Shown piece by piece: positions 1-8,080 of a DNA stretch of 64,000 bases (position 1 is the first letter of the stretch; every line of letters begins with the position of its first letter). Made by a program: the position numbers and the translations under genes. The notes under the pieces were generated by a model. The model had not been told where the DNA came from. It did not search any database and was given only the letters and a program-made list of their open reading frames with translations. Source of the DNA: an uncultured Rickettsiales bacterium (GTDB lineage: Bacteria; Pseudomonadota; Alphaproteobacteria; Micavibrionales; GCA-2720935); NCBI GenBank assembly GCA_950054255.1, contig CATLOR010000001.1, positions 903,589 to 967,588 of the forward strand, read 5' to 3'.

Positions 1-181
1 TTTCTTGACGTGCTTGTTGAGAAGATTGTGATTGAGCACTATCAGATTGACGCGGTTGCGTTCTCTCATTTTCTGCACGTTGATTTTGTGTATTTTGCTC
101 TCTAAAAGCAACGCTATTGTCGATTGGTGCTCTTACACTAGCGTTTTGAGCGTAATTATTACTAACTGTTGTTACATCCAT
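1..181 (-). CDS. N-terminal part of an unknown Gln/Asn-rich protein (cut by window edge)
   Basis: An open frame reads leftward from an ATG at 181 through about 60 codons without a stop and leaves the window. The translated start is MDVTTVSNNYAQ and the rest is rich in Gln, Asn, Ser and Arg, with no signal peptide or membrane segment in the visible part, so it looks disordered. A second in-frame ATG does not occur nearby; a weak AGGG lies about ten bases upstream. It is divergent from the DUF2336 gene, with about 200 bases of AT-rich DNA between them. I do not recognise the protein. Composition and the clean open frame make a real gene likely, but function is unknown. Confidence 0.5.
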   Translation of the reverse strand, partial: MDVTTVSNNYAQNASVRAPIDNSVAFREQNTQNQRAENERTQPRQSDSAQSQSSQQARQE

Positions 182-277
182 AAGTGAAATACCCTAAACT
201 TAAAAAATAATAGAATGTCATTATAGTATAAGTAATAATAATTAACAACTTCTTTAAAAACACAGTTTCTTCGCTTT

Positions 278-309
278 ATTTTCGATATTTATTTACATTT
301 ATCGAAAAT
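278..309. promoter_or_regulatory. 10-bp perfect inverted repeat in divergent promoter region
   Basis: ATTTTCGATA (278-287) is followed after 12 bases by its exact reverse complement TATCGAAAAT (300-309). It sits between two divergent genes in otherwise AT-rich DNA (182-384) and has no T-tract on either side, so an operator or hairpin in a leader is more likely than a terminator. No regulator is identified. Confidence 0.35.
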
Positions 310-384
310 TAATCTTTTTGATTTAAACTCTATTAAAGAGTTGTAAACACACACAGTAAAAGCAAATAAGAACTAAGAATACGG

Positions 385-1497
385 GTGTATATGGGGAACA
401 TGATGGTTTCAAAATTGGTGGACATTCTTGCCGTTTCAGAAGAATCTACGTCGAAAAAACGAAATAAACTTGATCGCAAAATGGCGAATTATCTTTCTGT
501 TGAAACAGGAAGAGATAAGAAAAAGCGTCATGAAGCAGCAACCGAATTACGTATTTTATTATCCAAAGCAACATTAGATTTAAAGCGTGCTTTAGCTGAA
601 CAGCTTTTATTAGAAGAAAAAATCACACCACAATTTTATTTAGCTCTTGCTCATGACGAAGATATTTCAGTGGCTGAGCCAATTTTAGAGAAAGTCAGAT
701 GCTTTGAAGATGATGATTGGGATTTTGTTATAGATCATACATCATCCGCACATTGGGCAATTGTTGCAAAACGTGGTGATTTATCAGATAAAACATTATT
801 AAAATTAATAGAGAAACAAGATGAGCCTACATTATTAGCAATATTGGATAATGCAACGATTATGTTGAATAGCCATATGCTGAGAAAGTTAAAGCATCTT
901 AGTTTTGAAATTCAAACATTGCATTTACCTTTAAGTGCCAGAAGTGAAGCGGATTCAAAGTTAATAGCAGAGCTTTATTGGACAGCCTCCCATATTATTC
1001 GAGAGCAATTGGTAAAGACACATCTGATTGAACCAGAAATTATTGATACAGCGCTTGAAAAATTAGGCCATGAGCTTATTACATTGGCGCATGGAAAACA
1101 TCATTTAACACCAGAAATTCAGACTTTGGCAAAAAGATATACATCTGTCAGAGAGCCATCACCTGCTTTTTTGAATGCGGTTTTAAAAAGAGGGCATGTT
1201 TCATTTTTCATTGCTTTGATTTCTGAGAAGACAGGTCTTTCAATTCCGTTTGTTCAAAAATGCGTCTATCATAATTCAGGACGTCCCTTTGCTGTTCTAT
1301 GTAAGTCTCATGGTGTTTTGAAGTCTGATTTTGCCTCTTATTTCTTATTAACGCGTAATTCAGCATCAGACGATGTTCAACATTATAATGCGCATTTAAG
1401 TAAAGCATTGGCACATTATGATGAGGTCGGGAATGAAGAAAGTAAGCGCCTTATTTTCGATTGGCGTTTGGATCAACATTTCCTAAAACAAGACTAA
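385..1497 (+). CDS. DUF2336 domain-containing protein
   Basis: A 370-residue soluble, helix-rich protein that resembles the alphaproteobacterial DUF2336 family: the segment around residues 85-150 has the HEAT-like pattern of these proteins (ALAHDEDISVAEPILEK, then a stretch ending in WAIVAKRGDLSD). There is no signal peptide or membrane segment. The family is widespread in alphaproteobacteria and has no firm biochemical role. The start is uncertain: a GTG at 385 and ATGs at 391, 400 and 403 are all in frame, and GGGG just before 400/403 is the only ribosome-binding-like sequence. It is convergent with pgk, 22 bases away. Family call is by sequence pattern only. Confidence 0.75.
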   Translation: MYMGNMMVSKLVDILAVSEESTSKKRNKLDRKMANYLSVETGRDKKKRHEAATELRILLSKATLDLKRALAEQLLLEEKITPQFYLALAHDEDISVAEPILEKVRCFEDDDWDFVIDHTSSAHWAIVAKRGDLSDKTLLKLIEKQDEPTLLAILDNATIMLNSHMLRKLKHLSFEIQTLHLPLSARSEADSKLIAELYWTASHIIREQLVKTHLIEPEIIDTALEKLGHELITLAHGKHHLTPEIQTLAKRYTSVREPSPAFLNAVLKRGHVSFFIALISEKTGLSIPFVQKCVYHNSGRPFAVLCKSHGVLKSDFASYFLLTRNSASDDVQHYNAHLSKALAHYDEVGNEESKRLIFDWRLDQHFLKQD

Positions 1498-1519
1498 AAG
1501 AGATATACTTAGAATTTTC

Positions 1520-2683
1520 TTATTTTAAGATTTCAATACCTGGTAAAGGTTTTCCTTCCATCCATTCAAGAAAAGCACCACCAGCGGTGGATACATAACT
1601 CATATCTTTTGTCGCATTTACTTTGTTGAGTGCTGCAACTGTATCACCGCCGCCAGCAACAGAGTTTAATTGTTTGCTTTTCGTATGGAGAGCGACATAT
1701 TTTGCGAGTTCGTTTGTTGCGAGATCAAAAGGCTCTATTTCAAAAGCACCTAGCGGGCCATTCCAAATTAATGTTTTAGATTTAGAAATGTAATTTATGA
1801 TTGCCTGAGTAGTCTGAGGACCAATATCTAAGGCCATATCTTCTGTTTGTAAATTGTCAACAGATACGGTACGAGAAGGGGCATTGGCGGCAAATTCTGG
1901 CGCGACAACAACATCTGTTGGCAAGACAATGTGGCATTCATGCGTCCATGCTTGTTTTATAATCTCCAAGCACGTATCTTTCATATCAATCTCACATAAA
2001 GAGGCTTTCATATCATACCCTTCGGCATAAAGGAATGTGTTCGCCATGCCTCCGCCTAGAACGAGATAATTAACTTTTTGAACAAGGTTCATAAGCAGGT
2101 CAATTTTAGTAGAAATTTTAGCACCACCAATGAGCGCAATAACAGGGCGTTCTGGTTTTTCCAAACATAATTCTAAGTTTTTCAATTCTTTCTCAACAAG
2201 GAGCCCAGCTACAGCAGGTATATAATTGGCAATACCAACGGTTGAGGCATGTGCTCTATGAGATGTTGCAAAAGCGTCTTGAACAAAAATGTCGCCTAAG
2301 GTGCTAAGCTCTTTTGCAAATTCAGGATCATTTTTTTCTTCGCGTGGGTCAAAGCGGACATTTTCGCGTAAGGCAATTTCACCTTTTTCTAAAACAGGAC
2401 GTTCTTTATCAAAGAAATGAACCGTGCTAGCGATTTCTTTTTCGAGAGCATGCGCAATTGGTTTTAAGCTCAAATCGGGATTAACCATGCCTTTAGGGCG
2501 TCCTAAATGCGAAAGCAAAATGATTTTTGCGCCTTTTTCTTTAAGAATTTTAAGAGTAGGCAGTAAGGCTTTAAGCCGTGTATCATCAGTTATCACACCG
2601 TCTTTAATAGGCATATTTAAATCACCGCGAACAACAACATATTTGTCTTCTAGTGGGTAGGTTTCTAATGTTTTGAAACTCAT
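1520..2683 (-). CDS. pgk: Phosphoglycerate kinase
   Basis: Cytosolic glycolytic enzyme that transfers phosphate from 1,3-bisphosphoglycerate to ADP. The 387 residues match the family length. Visible landmarks are the N-terminal substrate strand with R19 and D21-N23, the SHLGRPKG loop near residues 58-65, GGAKISTK in the middle, the IWNGPLGAFE segment and the C-terminal AGGGDTVAAL nucleotide loop and STAGGAFLE. One oddity is the first motif, which reads RGDLNMP where most family members have RVDLNVP; the Arg, Asp and Asn that bind substrate are kept. It stands alone, with pip 18 bases downstream on the same strand, rather than beside gap or fba. Confidence 0.97.
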   Translation of the reverse strand: MSFKTLETYPLEDKYVVVRGDLNMPIKDGVITDDTRLKALLPTLKILKEKGAKIILLSHLGRPKGMVNPDLSLKPIAHALEKEIASTVHFFDKERPVLEKGEIALRENVRFDPREEKNDPEFAKELSTLGDIFVQDAFATSHRAHASTVGIANYIPAVAGLLVEKELKNLELCLEKPERPVIALIGGAKISTKIDLLMNLVQKVNYLVLGGGMANTFLYAEGYDMKASLCEIDMKDTCLEIIKQAWTHECHIVLPTDVVVAPEFAANAPSRTVSVDNLQTEDMALDIGPQTTQAIINYISKSKTLIWNGPLGAFEIEPFDLATNELAKYVALHTKSKQLNSVAGGGDTVAALNKVNATKDMSYVSTAGGAFLEWMEGKPLPGIEILK

Positions 2684-2701
2684 TATGTGCTCATCTTTCT
2701 T

Positions 2702-3655
2702 TTATAGTGATTTTAGTGTGTTAGAAGCTTCAAGAAGCGTTTTTCCTAATTCAAACTCTCCAGCAGAGTGCCCAGCCGCATTGACGATCATCAAATTAAG
2801 TTCTGGCCAAGCACAACTTAGATCATAAGCTGTTCTCATCGGGCAAACGATATCGTAACGTCCTTGAATGGCGATTGCAGGAATATGTCTGATTGTTTCT
2901 ATATTTTTTAAAATAAAATCATGGGGTTTGAATCTATTATGAATGAAATAATGCGCTTCCATACGGCCAACAGTTAAGGCACTGTTTTTCTCTTCGGCAG
3001 TATTAAAAGAGGATTTTTTAGGGGTGAAATACGCGCAAGAACTTTCGTAAGCATTCCAAGAAACGGCATATTTTATTTGATCTTGATATTCTCCTGTTGT
3101 CATACGTTTGTAATAATTATTGAGTAGGTCTGAGCGTTCTTCTTGTGGAAGCAGGTTTTTGAATTTTTTATAAGATTCTGGGAATATTTCACCCATACCA
3201 TTCATAAACCAATCAATTTCGCAATCGCGCATCATGAAGATACCACGCAATAAAAAGCTTAGGCATTTCTTTGGGTGTTGGATACCGTATGCAAGTGCAA
3301 GTGTTGACCCCCAAGACCCTCCAGAAACATGCCAAGATTCAATATGAAGATGTTCTCTTAAAAGCTCCATATCAGAAATTAAGTGATCTGTATCATTGTT
3401 TCTAAGCTCTCCAAGAGGGGTAGATTTACCACAGCCACGTTGATCAAATTGTATGATTTTATAATGTTTGGGATCAAAGAATTGACGCCCGATGGGGGAT
3501 GATGATCCGCCAGGCCCACCATGAAGAATAATGACAGGAACACCTGCTGGATTGCCGCTTACCTCCCAATAAATTTTGTGAATATCATCAACGACTAAAA
3601 ACCCTTGTTCATAAGGGCTGATCGGTGGATAGATTAGTTCTTTTAGTAGGGGCAT
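2702..3655 (-). CDS. pip: Prolyl aminopeptidase (proline iminopeptidase), S33 alpha/beta hydrolase
   Basis: Releases N-terminal proline from peptides in the cytoplasm. The fold signatures are clear: the oxyanion loop HGGPGG near residues 45-50, DQRGCGKS, the nucleophile elbow GGSWGS with the Ser near 114, and the Asp and His of the triad in GRYDIVCP and AAGHSAGE near the C-terminus. I place the start at the ATG at 3655 (317 residues), because GAGG lies about nine bases upstream and the protein then begins with the family-typical LYPPI-like segment; an ATG at 3679 would add eight residues. It follows pgk on the same strand in this orientation and may share its transcript. Confidence 0.93.
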   Translation of the reverse strand: MPLLKELIYPPISPYEQGFLVVDDIHKIYWEVSGNPAGVPVIILHGGPGGSSSPIGRQFFDPKHYKIIQFDQRGCGKSTPLGELRNNDTDHLISDMELLREHLHIESWHVSGGSWGSTLALAYGIQHPKKCLSFLLRGIFMMRDCEIDWFMNGMGEIFPESYKKFKNLLPQEERSDLLNNYYKRMTTGEYQDQIKYAVSWNAYESSCAYFTPKKSSFNTAEEKNSALTVGRMEAHYFIHNRFKPHDFILKNIETIRHIPAIAIQGRYDIVCPMRTAYDLSCAWPELNLMIVNAAGHSAGEFELGKTLLEASNTLKSL

Positions 3656-3703
3656 AAATGAAAACCTCAATATGTTCATTGATTATAGTGAAGAGCATAA
3701 AAA

Positions 3704-4354
3704 TTAATCAAGTTTTTTTATCTGTCCTGCATGTGTGATTTTGATCATAGGGCCGTAATAACTCTCTGTATAGCCACGGACTTGAATGATTTGATTTTTT
3801 TGTAAGATATGAGCAAAAAAATCTTCCCAAATATCATTTTCAATGATGAGTGAAAAATCATTTTTCCAGTCTTTTTCAAAGTTTATAAAAGTCTTATTTT
3901 TTTTAACCGTAATTGAATAGATAGGAGCTTTCACAATTACAAACTCATAAAGAGGAATTGATGAAATATCTGTGGTTTCAATGGTTGAGGTTTTCTCGTA
4001 GGGTAAGAGCTCATTTAAATAGGAAATATCATTATGTGCTATATTCACTCCGGTTAGAAAAGATTGGCCTGTTTCTAATAAATAACGATGAATAATAGGT
4101 TCCTTTTTTTTGTTTATTGGTATGACAAGTTCATCACCATAGCGGTTTTTTGAAATCGGTATTAGATGATCGATTGAATTTAATAAATTTTGTGGAATTG
4201 TAATGTTCTCTTTACTGTATAAACCCGCTAGCAAATAAGTCTTATTGTTGTAAGAAAATGAGCCACCCATTGCGGGATGGCTCAAACTCATGAGGAAAAA
4301 TAGAGTTAGAAAAGAAAAAAAGTAGTTACGCGGATAAATAAACAAGGTCGTCAT
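3704..4354 (-). CDS. Secreted thermonuclease-family (OB-fold) protein, probably non-catalytic
   Basis: About 216 residues. The N-terminus has a basic start, a hydrophobic core (FFSFLTLFFLMSLS) and a likely cleavage site near AMGGS, so it is probably exported. The C-terminal third carries the pattern of alphaproteobacterial staphylococcal-nuclease-like proteins: TFINFEKDWKNDF, then QVRGYTESYYGPMIKITHAGQIK style OB-fold strands. I do not see the catalytic Arg/Glu/Arg set of true thermonucleases, so enzymatic activity is doubtful. The start overlaps the end of rpoH: ATG at 4354 lies inside the last codons, and an upstream in-frame TTG at 4369 is the alternative. Overlap suggests translation coupled to rpoH. 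Confidence 0.6.
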   Translation of the reverse strand: MTTLFIYPRNYFFSFLTLFFLMSLSHPAMGGSFSYNNKTYLLAGLYSKENITIPQNLLNSIDHLIPISKNRYGDELVIPINKKKEPIIHRYLLETGQSFLTGVNIAHNDISYLNELLPYEKTSTIETTDISSIPLYEFVIVKAPIYSITVKKNKTFINFEKDWKNDFSLIIENDIWEDFFAHILQKNQIIQVRGYTESYYGPMIKITHAGQIKKLD

Positions 4355-5225
4355 TTTCACTTTGCTCAATAATGGATGTCTTTAATTTATCCATAGCACG
4401 AAGTTCTAACTGACGCACGCGTTCTTTACTTACGCCCAATTCTTTACCCAGTTCTTCTAAGGTGACGGTTTCATCATTGAGGCGACGTTGTGCGATAATG
4501 TGGCGTTCTCTTTCTGGTAGATTTTCCAAGGCATTTTGTAACCATTGAGAACGGTCTTGAGCTGTTTTGGTTCCAATGACGATTTCTTCTGGGGTTGGAC
4601 GATCATCTTCAAGGGTTGATTGCCATTCTGTTGTTTGTCCATCTTCTTTACCAATAGGAGCGTTTAAAGAGTGATCAGGAGAGAACATGCATTGTTCCAT
4701 ATGATCAACGTCTTGTTGGCGAACATTTAATTCTTTCGCAATTTTTTGTTTTGTTTCAAAGCTCATATAATCTGAACTGTCCTCGGCTTTGTTTTCAATA
4801 CGAGCGCGTAGGCGTCTTAGGTTAAAGAAGAGTGATTTTTGAGCAGCAGTTGTCCCTGTGCGCACAATAGACCAGTTACGAAGGACATAATCTTGTAGGG
4901 ATGCTTTGATCCACCAAGTCGCATAAGTTGAAAAACGAAGATCACGCTCTGGATCAAATCTTTTTGCGGCTTCCATTAATCCAATATTACCTTCTTGAAT
5001 AAGATCACCCATAGGCAGGTTGTAATGTTTGAATTTAGCAGCTTGCGCAACAACAAGACGGATATAGGCTTGTGTTAATTTGTGGAGCGCTTTTTCATTA
5101 CTATGGTCGCGCCATTGCCTCGCAAGCTCCAATTCTTCTTCTTTCTCAAGGATTGGTTTTGCCATCGTTTCTCGGATGTAAGCAGTATTAGCAAGTTGCG
5201 TTTGCTGATCATCTATATAAGCCAT
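4326..5225 (-). CDS. rpoH: RNA polymerase heat-shock sigma factor RpoH (sigma-32)
   Basis: Alternative sigma factor directing RNA polymerase to heat-shock promoters. The 299 residues show region 2 with LIQEGNIGLMEAAKRFDP and the -10-binding helix FSTYATWWIKAS (about 98-109), and then the RpoH box QKSLFFNLRRLR at 129-140, which separates sigma-32 from RpoD. Region 4.2 is the helix-turn-helix TLEELGKELGVSKERVRQLE near the C-terminus. A strong AAGGAG precedes the ATG at 5225. It lies downstream of carD but behind a terminator, so it should have its own promoter in 5226-5314. The 3' end overlaps the thermonuclease-like gene. Confidence 0.97.
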   Translation of the reverse strand: MAYIDDQQTQLANTAYIRETMAKPILEKEEELELARQWRDHSNEKALHKLTQAYIRLVVAQAAKFKHYNLPMGDLIQEGNIGLMEAAKRFDPERDLRFSTYATWWIKASLQDYVLRNWSIVRTGTTAAQKSLFFNLRRLRARIENKAEDSSDYMSFETKQKIAKELNVRQQDVDHMEQCMFSPDHSLNAPIGKEDGQTTEWQSTLEDDRPTPEEIVIGTKTAQDRSQWLQNALENLPERERHIIAQRRLNDETVTLEELGKELGVSKERVRQLELRAMDKLKTSIIEQSENDDLVYLSA

Positions 5226-5314
5226 GTTCTTCTCCTTAAAAAATTATGTTCTTTATGTATACAACGTTCGTAGTATTACATTCGTTCGAATTTTTTTTAA
5301 GTTACAAAAAATTT

Positions 5315-5346
5315 ATAAAAAAAAGCCCTTCTGTGTAAGAAGGGCT
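5315..5346 (-). terminator. Rho-independent terminator of carD
   Basis: A 9-bp stem AGCCCTTCT (5324-5332) / AGAAGGGCT (5338-5346) with a five-base loop is followed, reading leftward, by a run of T residues. It lies 28 bases after the carD stop and before rpoH, so carD ends its own transcript here. Confidence 0.9.
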
Positions 5347-5373
5347 GTAGAGCTTATATTAAAATAGTTTTAC

Positions 5374-5877
5374 TTAAGCGGCTGCTTTGACAAGAACAGC
5401 TTGTAATTTTTCAGATGCTGTTTCTTCAGTTACATGCTCAACAGCAGCGACTTCGCGCGCTAAGCGTTGTAGGGCTGATTGGAAGATTTGACGCTCTGAG
5501 TATGATTGCTCTGTGTCATCATTCGCGCGACGAAGATCACGTAGAACTTCTGCGATAGATACAGGATCACCAGAGTTGATTTTTGCTTCATATTCTTGTG
5601 CGCGACGGCTCCACATTGTTTTTTTAACACGGGCTTTACCTGTTAATGTAGACATTGCATCATCAAGACGGCCTTTTGAGCTTAGCTTTCTCAGACCAGC
5701 TTCTTTGGCTTTCATAAGAGGTACTTTTAGACGTAAACGATCATCTTCAAAAGCGATAGAATAAAGCTTCATCTCCATGCCACCGATTACTTGTGTTTCG
5801 ATGCCATCAATTTTACCAACACCATGTGCTGGGTATACAACCATATCGCCTGTTTCAAATTCTACTTGTGCTGACAT
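5374..5877 (-). CDS. carD: CarD/CdnL-type RNA polymerase-binding transcription factor
   Basis: 167 residues. The N-terminal RNAP-interacting Tudor-like domain begins with FETGDMVVYPAHGVGKI and continues to LKVPLMKAKEAGLRKL (about 6-60); the C-terminal part is the helical DNA-binding domain, including MWSRRAQEYEAKINSGD and a leucine-rich end. CarD-family proteins stabilise open promoter complexes, notably at rRNA promoters. A GAGGA sequence sits about ten bases before the ATG. The neighbouring fdxA on the same strand is the usual alphaproteobacterial arrangement. A terminator follows at 5315-5346. Confidence 0.95.
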   Translation of the reverse strand: MSAQVEFETGDMVVYPAHGVGKIDGIETQVIGGMEMKLYSIAFEDDRLRLKVPLMKAKEAGLRKLSSKGRLDDAMSTLTGKARVKKTMWSRRAQEYEAKINSGDPVSIAEVLRDLRRANDDTEQSYSERQIFQSALQRLAREVAAVEHVTEETASEKLQAVLVKAAA

Positions 5878-6100
5878 TTATCTAGTGTCCTCGCTTTCTT
5901 ATTATTGTTATAAAAACTATTTATCTCTTTTATTCATCTGTCTTTGGCGCGAGCATTCATGCTTAATGTATGCGCTACTTATGAAAGAACTCTCAAAAGA
6001 AATACCATAATAATTTATTTTTTGTTAATTTTCAACAAAAAAATTCTTGACCCTATTTCTTATTCATTCTAAACAAGAAAAGTTTCCCTTATTTTTTCTG

Positions 6101-6436
6101 TTAATCTCCTTCACCTGGCGCATCTGAAAAAAGATGCATTTTGTCTTTTACATCTTTAAATTCGTCTGCAGTAGGAAGAGGGTCCTTCTGGAGGGTAATA
6201 TTCGGCCATGTTTCTGAATATTTACGATTCATTTCTATGAATTTATCGGCCTCAGGGTCTGTGTCAGCAATAATTGCTTCAATCGGACATTCTGGTTCAC
6301 ATACGCCACAATCGATACATTCATCTGGGTGAATCACGAGTGTGTTTTCGCCTTCGTAAAAGCAGTCCACAGGACAGACTTCTACACAGTCAGTATATTT
6401 GCATTGAATGCAGGCATCCGTTACTACATAAGTCAT
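6101..6436 (-). CDS. fdxA: 7Fe ferredoxin (3Fe-4S / 4Fe-4S)
   Basis: A 111-residue electron carrier. Cysteines at 9, 17, 21, 40, 43, 46 and 50 follow the FdxA pattern, C9, C17 and C50 for the 3Fe-4S cluster and C21, C40, C43 and C46 for the 4Fe-4S cluster; an extra Cys at 12 replaces the usual non-ligand position. The acidic C-terminal tail is typical of the family. I start it at the ATG at 6436 ([12 protein letters not shown]), preceded by AAGAG; a longer frame to 6541 would add a hydrophobic leader not found in FdxA. It is upstream of carD on the same strand and divergent from the NTF2-like gene, with 91 bases between. Confidence 0.95.
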   Translation of the reverse strand: MTYVVTDACIQCKYTDCVEVCPVDCFYEGENTLVIHPDECIDCGVCEPECPIEAIIADTDPEADKFIEMNRKYSETWPNITLQKDPLPTADEFKDVKDKMHLFSDAPGEGD

Positions 6437-6527
6437 TTTGAGCTCTTTTTTATTTTTGACAACCCTGCTAACATACTTTAAAACCAATAAAAATGCAACT
6501 ATATACGACTCGATTGAGAGGATTTCA

Positions 6528-6959
6528 ATGCAAAGCAGCATTAAACAAGGGTTAGAGAATTATATAAGTTATTTTCAAAATTTATCAGTGGATACAGTCG
6601 ATAATTTAGATGAGTTAGTTGTGAATGATGTCCGTTTCGTTGATCATTTCCAAGATGTTACAGGTGTAGAGGAAATGAAATATGTTTTGATGAAAGTCTT
6701 TGAAGATGTGCCAACACCTTTATTTGAAATCAATGACTATGCGGTTGGTCAAACGAATATTGGCTATATTAAATGGTCTTTTTTATTCACAGGAAAGAAA
6801 AAAGAGTGGCGTTTTCGTGGTATGAGCGAAGTACATTTTACACAAGATGGAAAAATAAAGTTGCATATTGATCATTGGGATTCTATTTCTCAGCTGTATC
6901 AAAAGATCCCAGGTGTGGGGTCTATAATCCAATTCTTAAAGAAAAAAGTCGGTGCTTAA
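6528..6959 (+). CDS. NTF2-like / SnoaL-like domain protein
   Basis: 143 residues with the pattern of the nuclear-transport-factor-2 (SnoaL-like) fold: an N-terminal helix, [19 protein letters not shown], beta strands [13 protein letters not shown] and [17 protein letters not shown], ending in IDHWD, a sequence often seen in this superfamily as pocket residues. These small cone-shaped proteins bind or transform small molecules; no substrate can be assigned. The start at 6528 is supported by GAGAGGA seven bases upstream; the frame remains open for 30 further codons but that part lies in the fdxA promoter region. It ends three bases from a convergent small gene. Confidence 0.7.
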   Translation: MQSSIKQGLENYISYFQNLSVDTVDNLDELVVNDVRFVDHFQDVTGVEEMKYVLMKVFEDVPTPLFEINDYAVGQTNIGYIKWSFLFTGKKKEWRFRGMSEVHFTQDGKIKLHIDHWDSISQLYQKIPGVGSIIQFLKKKVGA

Positions 6960-6962
6960 GGT

Positions 6963-7319
6963 CTATGCCGATTCATCGAAAATAGTAGAAGATGGCTTTC
7001 CTGATTCAGCAAAGTTTTCTTGGGCTGCTTGGTATTCTTCTACCGCTTTTTGAACAGCTGTTTTATAAACATTATCAACTTGAGCATCTTGAGAAGCGGT
7101 TGTTAAATCGAGTAACCCCTGTAAGAGGGCCGTTCCTCCATTGCGAATAGCAGTGGCTCGATTACGAGCGGCAGCGGATAGTCCAATAGGTTTGAAATTC
7201 ATTGGTTTACGCCCTCCAGTAAGAGAGGCAAAACGAGCGCGACGCGCATATGACTGCTTACGCAATGTCGCATAAGAATCACGTCCAGCATTCAGCAATG
7301 ATGATATTTCCAAAGACAT
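6963..7319 (-). CDS. Small unknown protein, Ala-rich, basic N-terminal half
   Basis: 118 residues that I do not recognise. The first half is basic (repeated YARRAR, SAAARNRATAIR), the second half is acidic, helix-forming and ends in IFDESA. No signal peptide or membrane helix is present. The leader contains three copies of AAAGGATA (complement at 7319-7326, 7332-7339 and 7350-7357), the nearest ending at the ATG and the second at more usual ribosome-binding distance. A perfect TATAAT (complement of 7372-7377) lies upstream with a poor -35. It is convergent with the NTF2-like gene and divergent from the glycine-zipper gene. Confidence 0.6.
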   Translation of the reverse strand: MSLEISSLLNAGRDSYATLRKQSYARRARFASLTGGRKPMNFKPIGLSAAARNRATAIRNGGTALLQGLLDLTTASQDAQVDNVYKTAVQKAVEEYQAAQENFAESGKPSSTIFDESA

Positions 7320-7451
7320 ATCCTTTATCTTTATCCTTTCGCGTATCTATATCCTTTGATACGTAATTTATATTATAGCAGGTTTTCTACGGGAAATAAT
7401 AGCATAAAAAGGAGGTGTTAATATTTTGTTTAATTTTTATGTAAATTATTA

Positions 7452-7480
7452 TTGACATATTTTACACTCTTTGATATAAC
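7452..7480 (+). promoter_or_regulatory. Strong sigma-70-type promoter
   Basis: TTGACA at 7452-7457, a 17-base spacer and TATAAC at 7475-7480: six of six and five of six matches to the housekeeping consensus. Predicted start near 7487 gives a leader of about 20 bases to the ATG at 7506. Confidence 0.75.
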
Positions 7481-7505
7481 TACGGCCAGTGAAAAGGAGA
7501 TTCAA

Positions 7506-8012
7506 ATGTTAAAATATTCAGAAATTGGTTCAAAAAGGGGAGCAGAGCTTGCTTTTGTAGGAAGGCTAAAGCCGGTATTCACAGTAGCTGCAGGTTTGTT
7601 TGGTGGCCTGGCACTTGGCGAGGCAACTGGAGATCTGTTATATACTGTAGCTGGGACTGTTGGGTCTGCTGTAGGATTTAGTGTAGGTTGGGGGTTAACT
7701 TGCAAAGTTTTTGCGGCAGCAGGAGTATTGATTGGCGCGACGGCTGGTGGCATTGCTGGCGCTGTTTTGCGCAGAGACGAGGGGGATTCATACCGAGGCG
7801 CGTATATAGTGGCTCTCCCATTGGCATTGATTGGTGCTGGTGTTGGTGGCTACTATGGCTATAAAATTCCAAAGGACTTACTCATTGAGAATTATAATAA
7901 AAAGAAGAATGCATCAATTGATACAAGCATGAATGCACAGCCTGTTGAAACGGCTCTTGAGTCCGCTCAGCAAATGGCTCAAGCGAAGGGGTATCGTTTA
8001 TCTCTTGCGTAA
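7506..8012 (+). CDS. Glycine-zipper small membrane protein
   Basis: 168 residues. From about residue 20 to 120 it consists of alternating Gly/Ala-rich hydrophobic stretches (GLFGGLALGEATGD, GTVGSAVGFSVGW, GVLIGATAGGIAGAV, LALIGAGVGGYYGY) that look like packed glycine-zipper membrane helices. The C-terminal 50 residues are polar. There is no classical signal peptide. AAGGAG seven bases before the ATG at 7506 fixes the start; a TTG at 7452 is actually part of the promoter. It is monocistronic, between a near-consensus promoter and a strong terminator, so it may be highly expressed. Function unknown; resembles in style the two genes at 55.7-56.6 kb but no clear homology is visible. Confidence 0.8.
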   Translation: MLKYSEIGSKRGAELAFVGRLKPVFTVAAGLFGGLALGEATGDLLYTVAGTVGSAVGFSVGWGLTCKVFAAAGVLIGATAGGIAGAVLRRDEGDSYRGAYIVALPLALIGAGVGGYYGYKIPKDLLIENYNKKKNASIDTSMNAQPVETALESAQQMAQAKGYRLSLA

Positions 8013-8031
8013 AATTGTTTTATGAACATGT

Positions 8032-8066
8032 AAAAAAGCCCTGCTATAATGGCAGGGCTTTTTTTA
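8032..8066. terminator. Bidirectional Rho-independent terminator
   Basis: AGCCCTGC (8037-8044) pairs with GCAGGGCT (8052-8059) across a seven-base loop; A-run before and T-run after allow function on both strands. It serves the glycine-zipper gene from the left and clpX from the right. Confidence 0.9.
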
Positions 8067-8080
8067 TTGAAGAAGAAAGC

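Noticed and set aside
6437..6541. N-terminal extension of fdxA with a hydrophobic segment
   Set aside because: FdxA proteins start at MTYVVTDAC; the extension lies in the divergent promoter region and lacks a ribosome-binding site.
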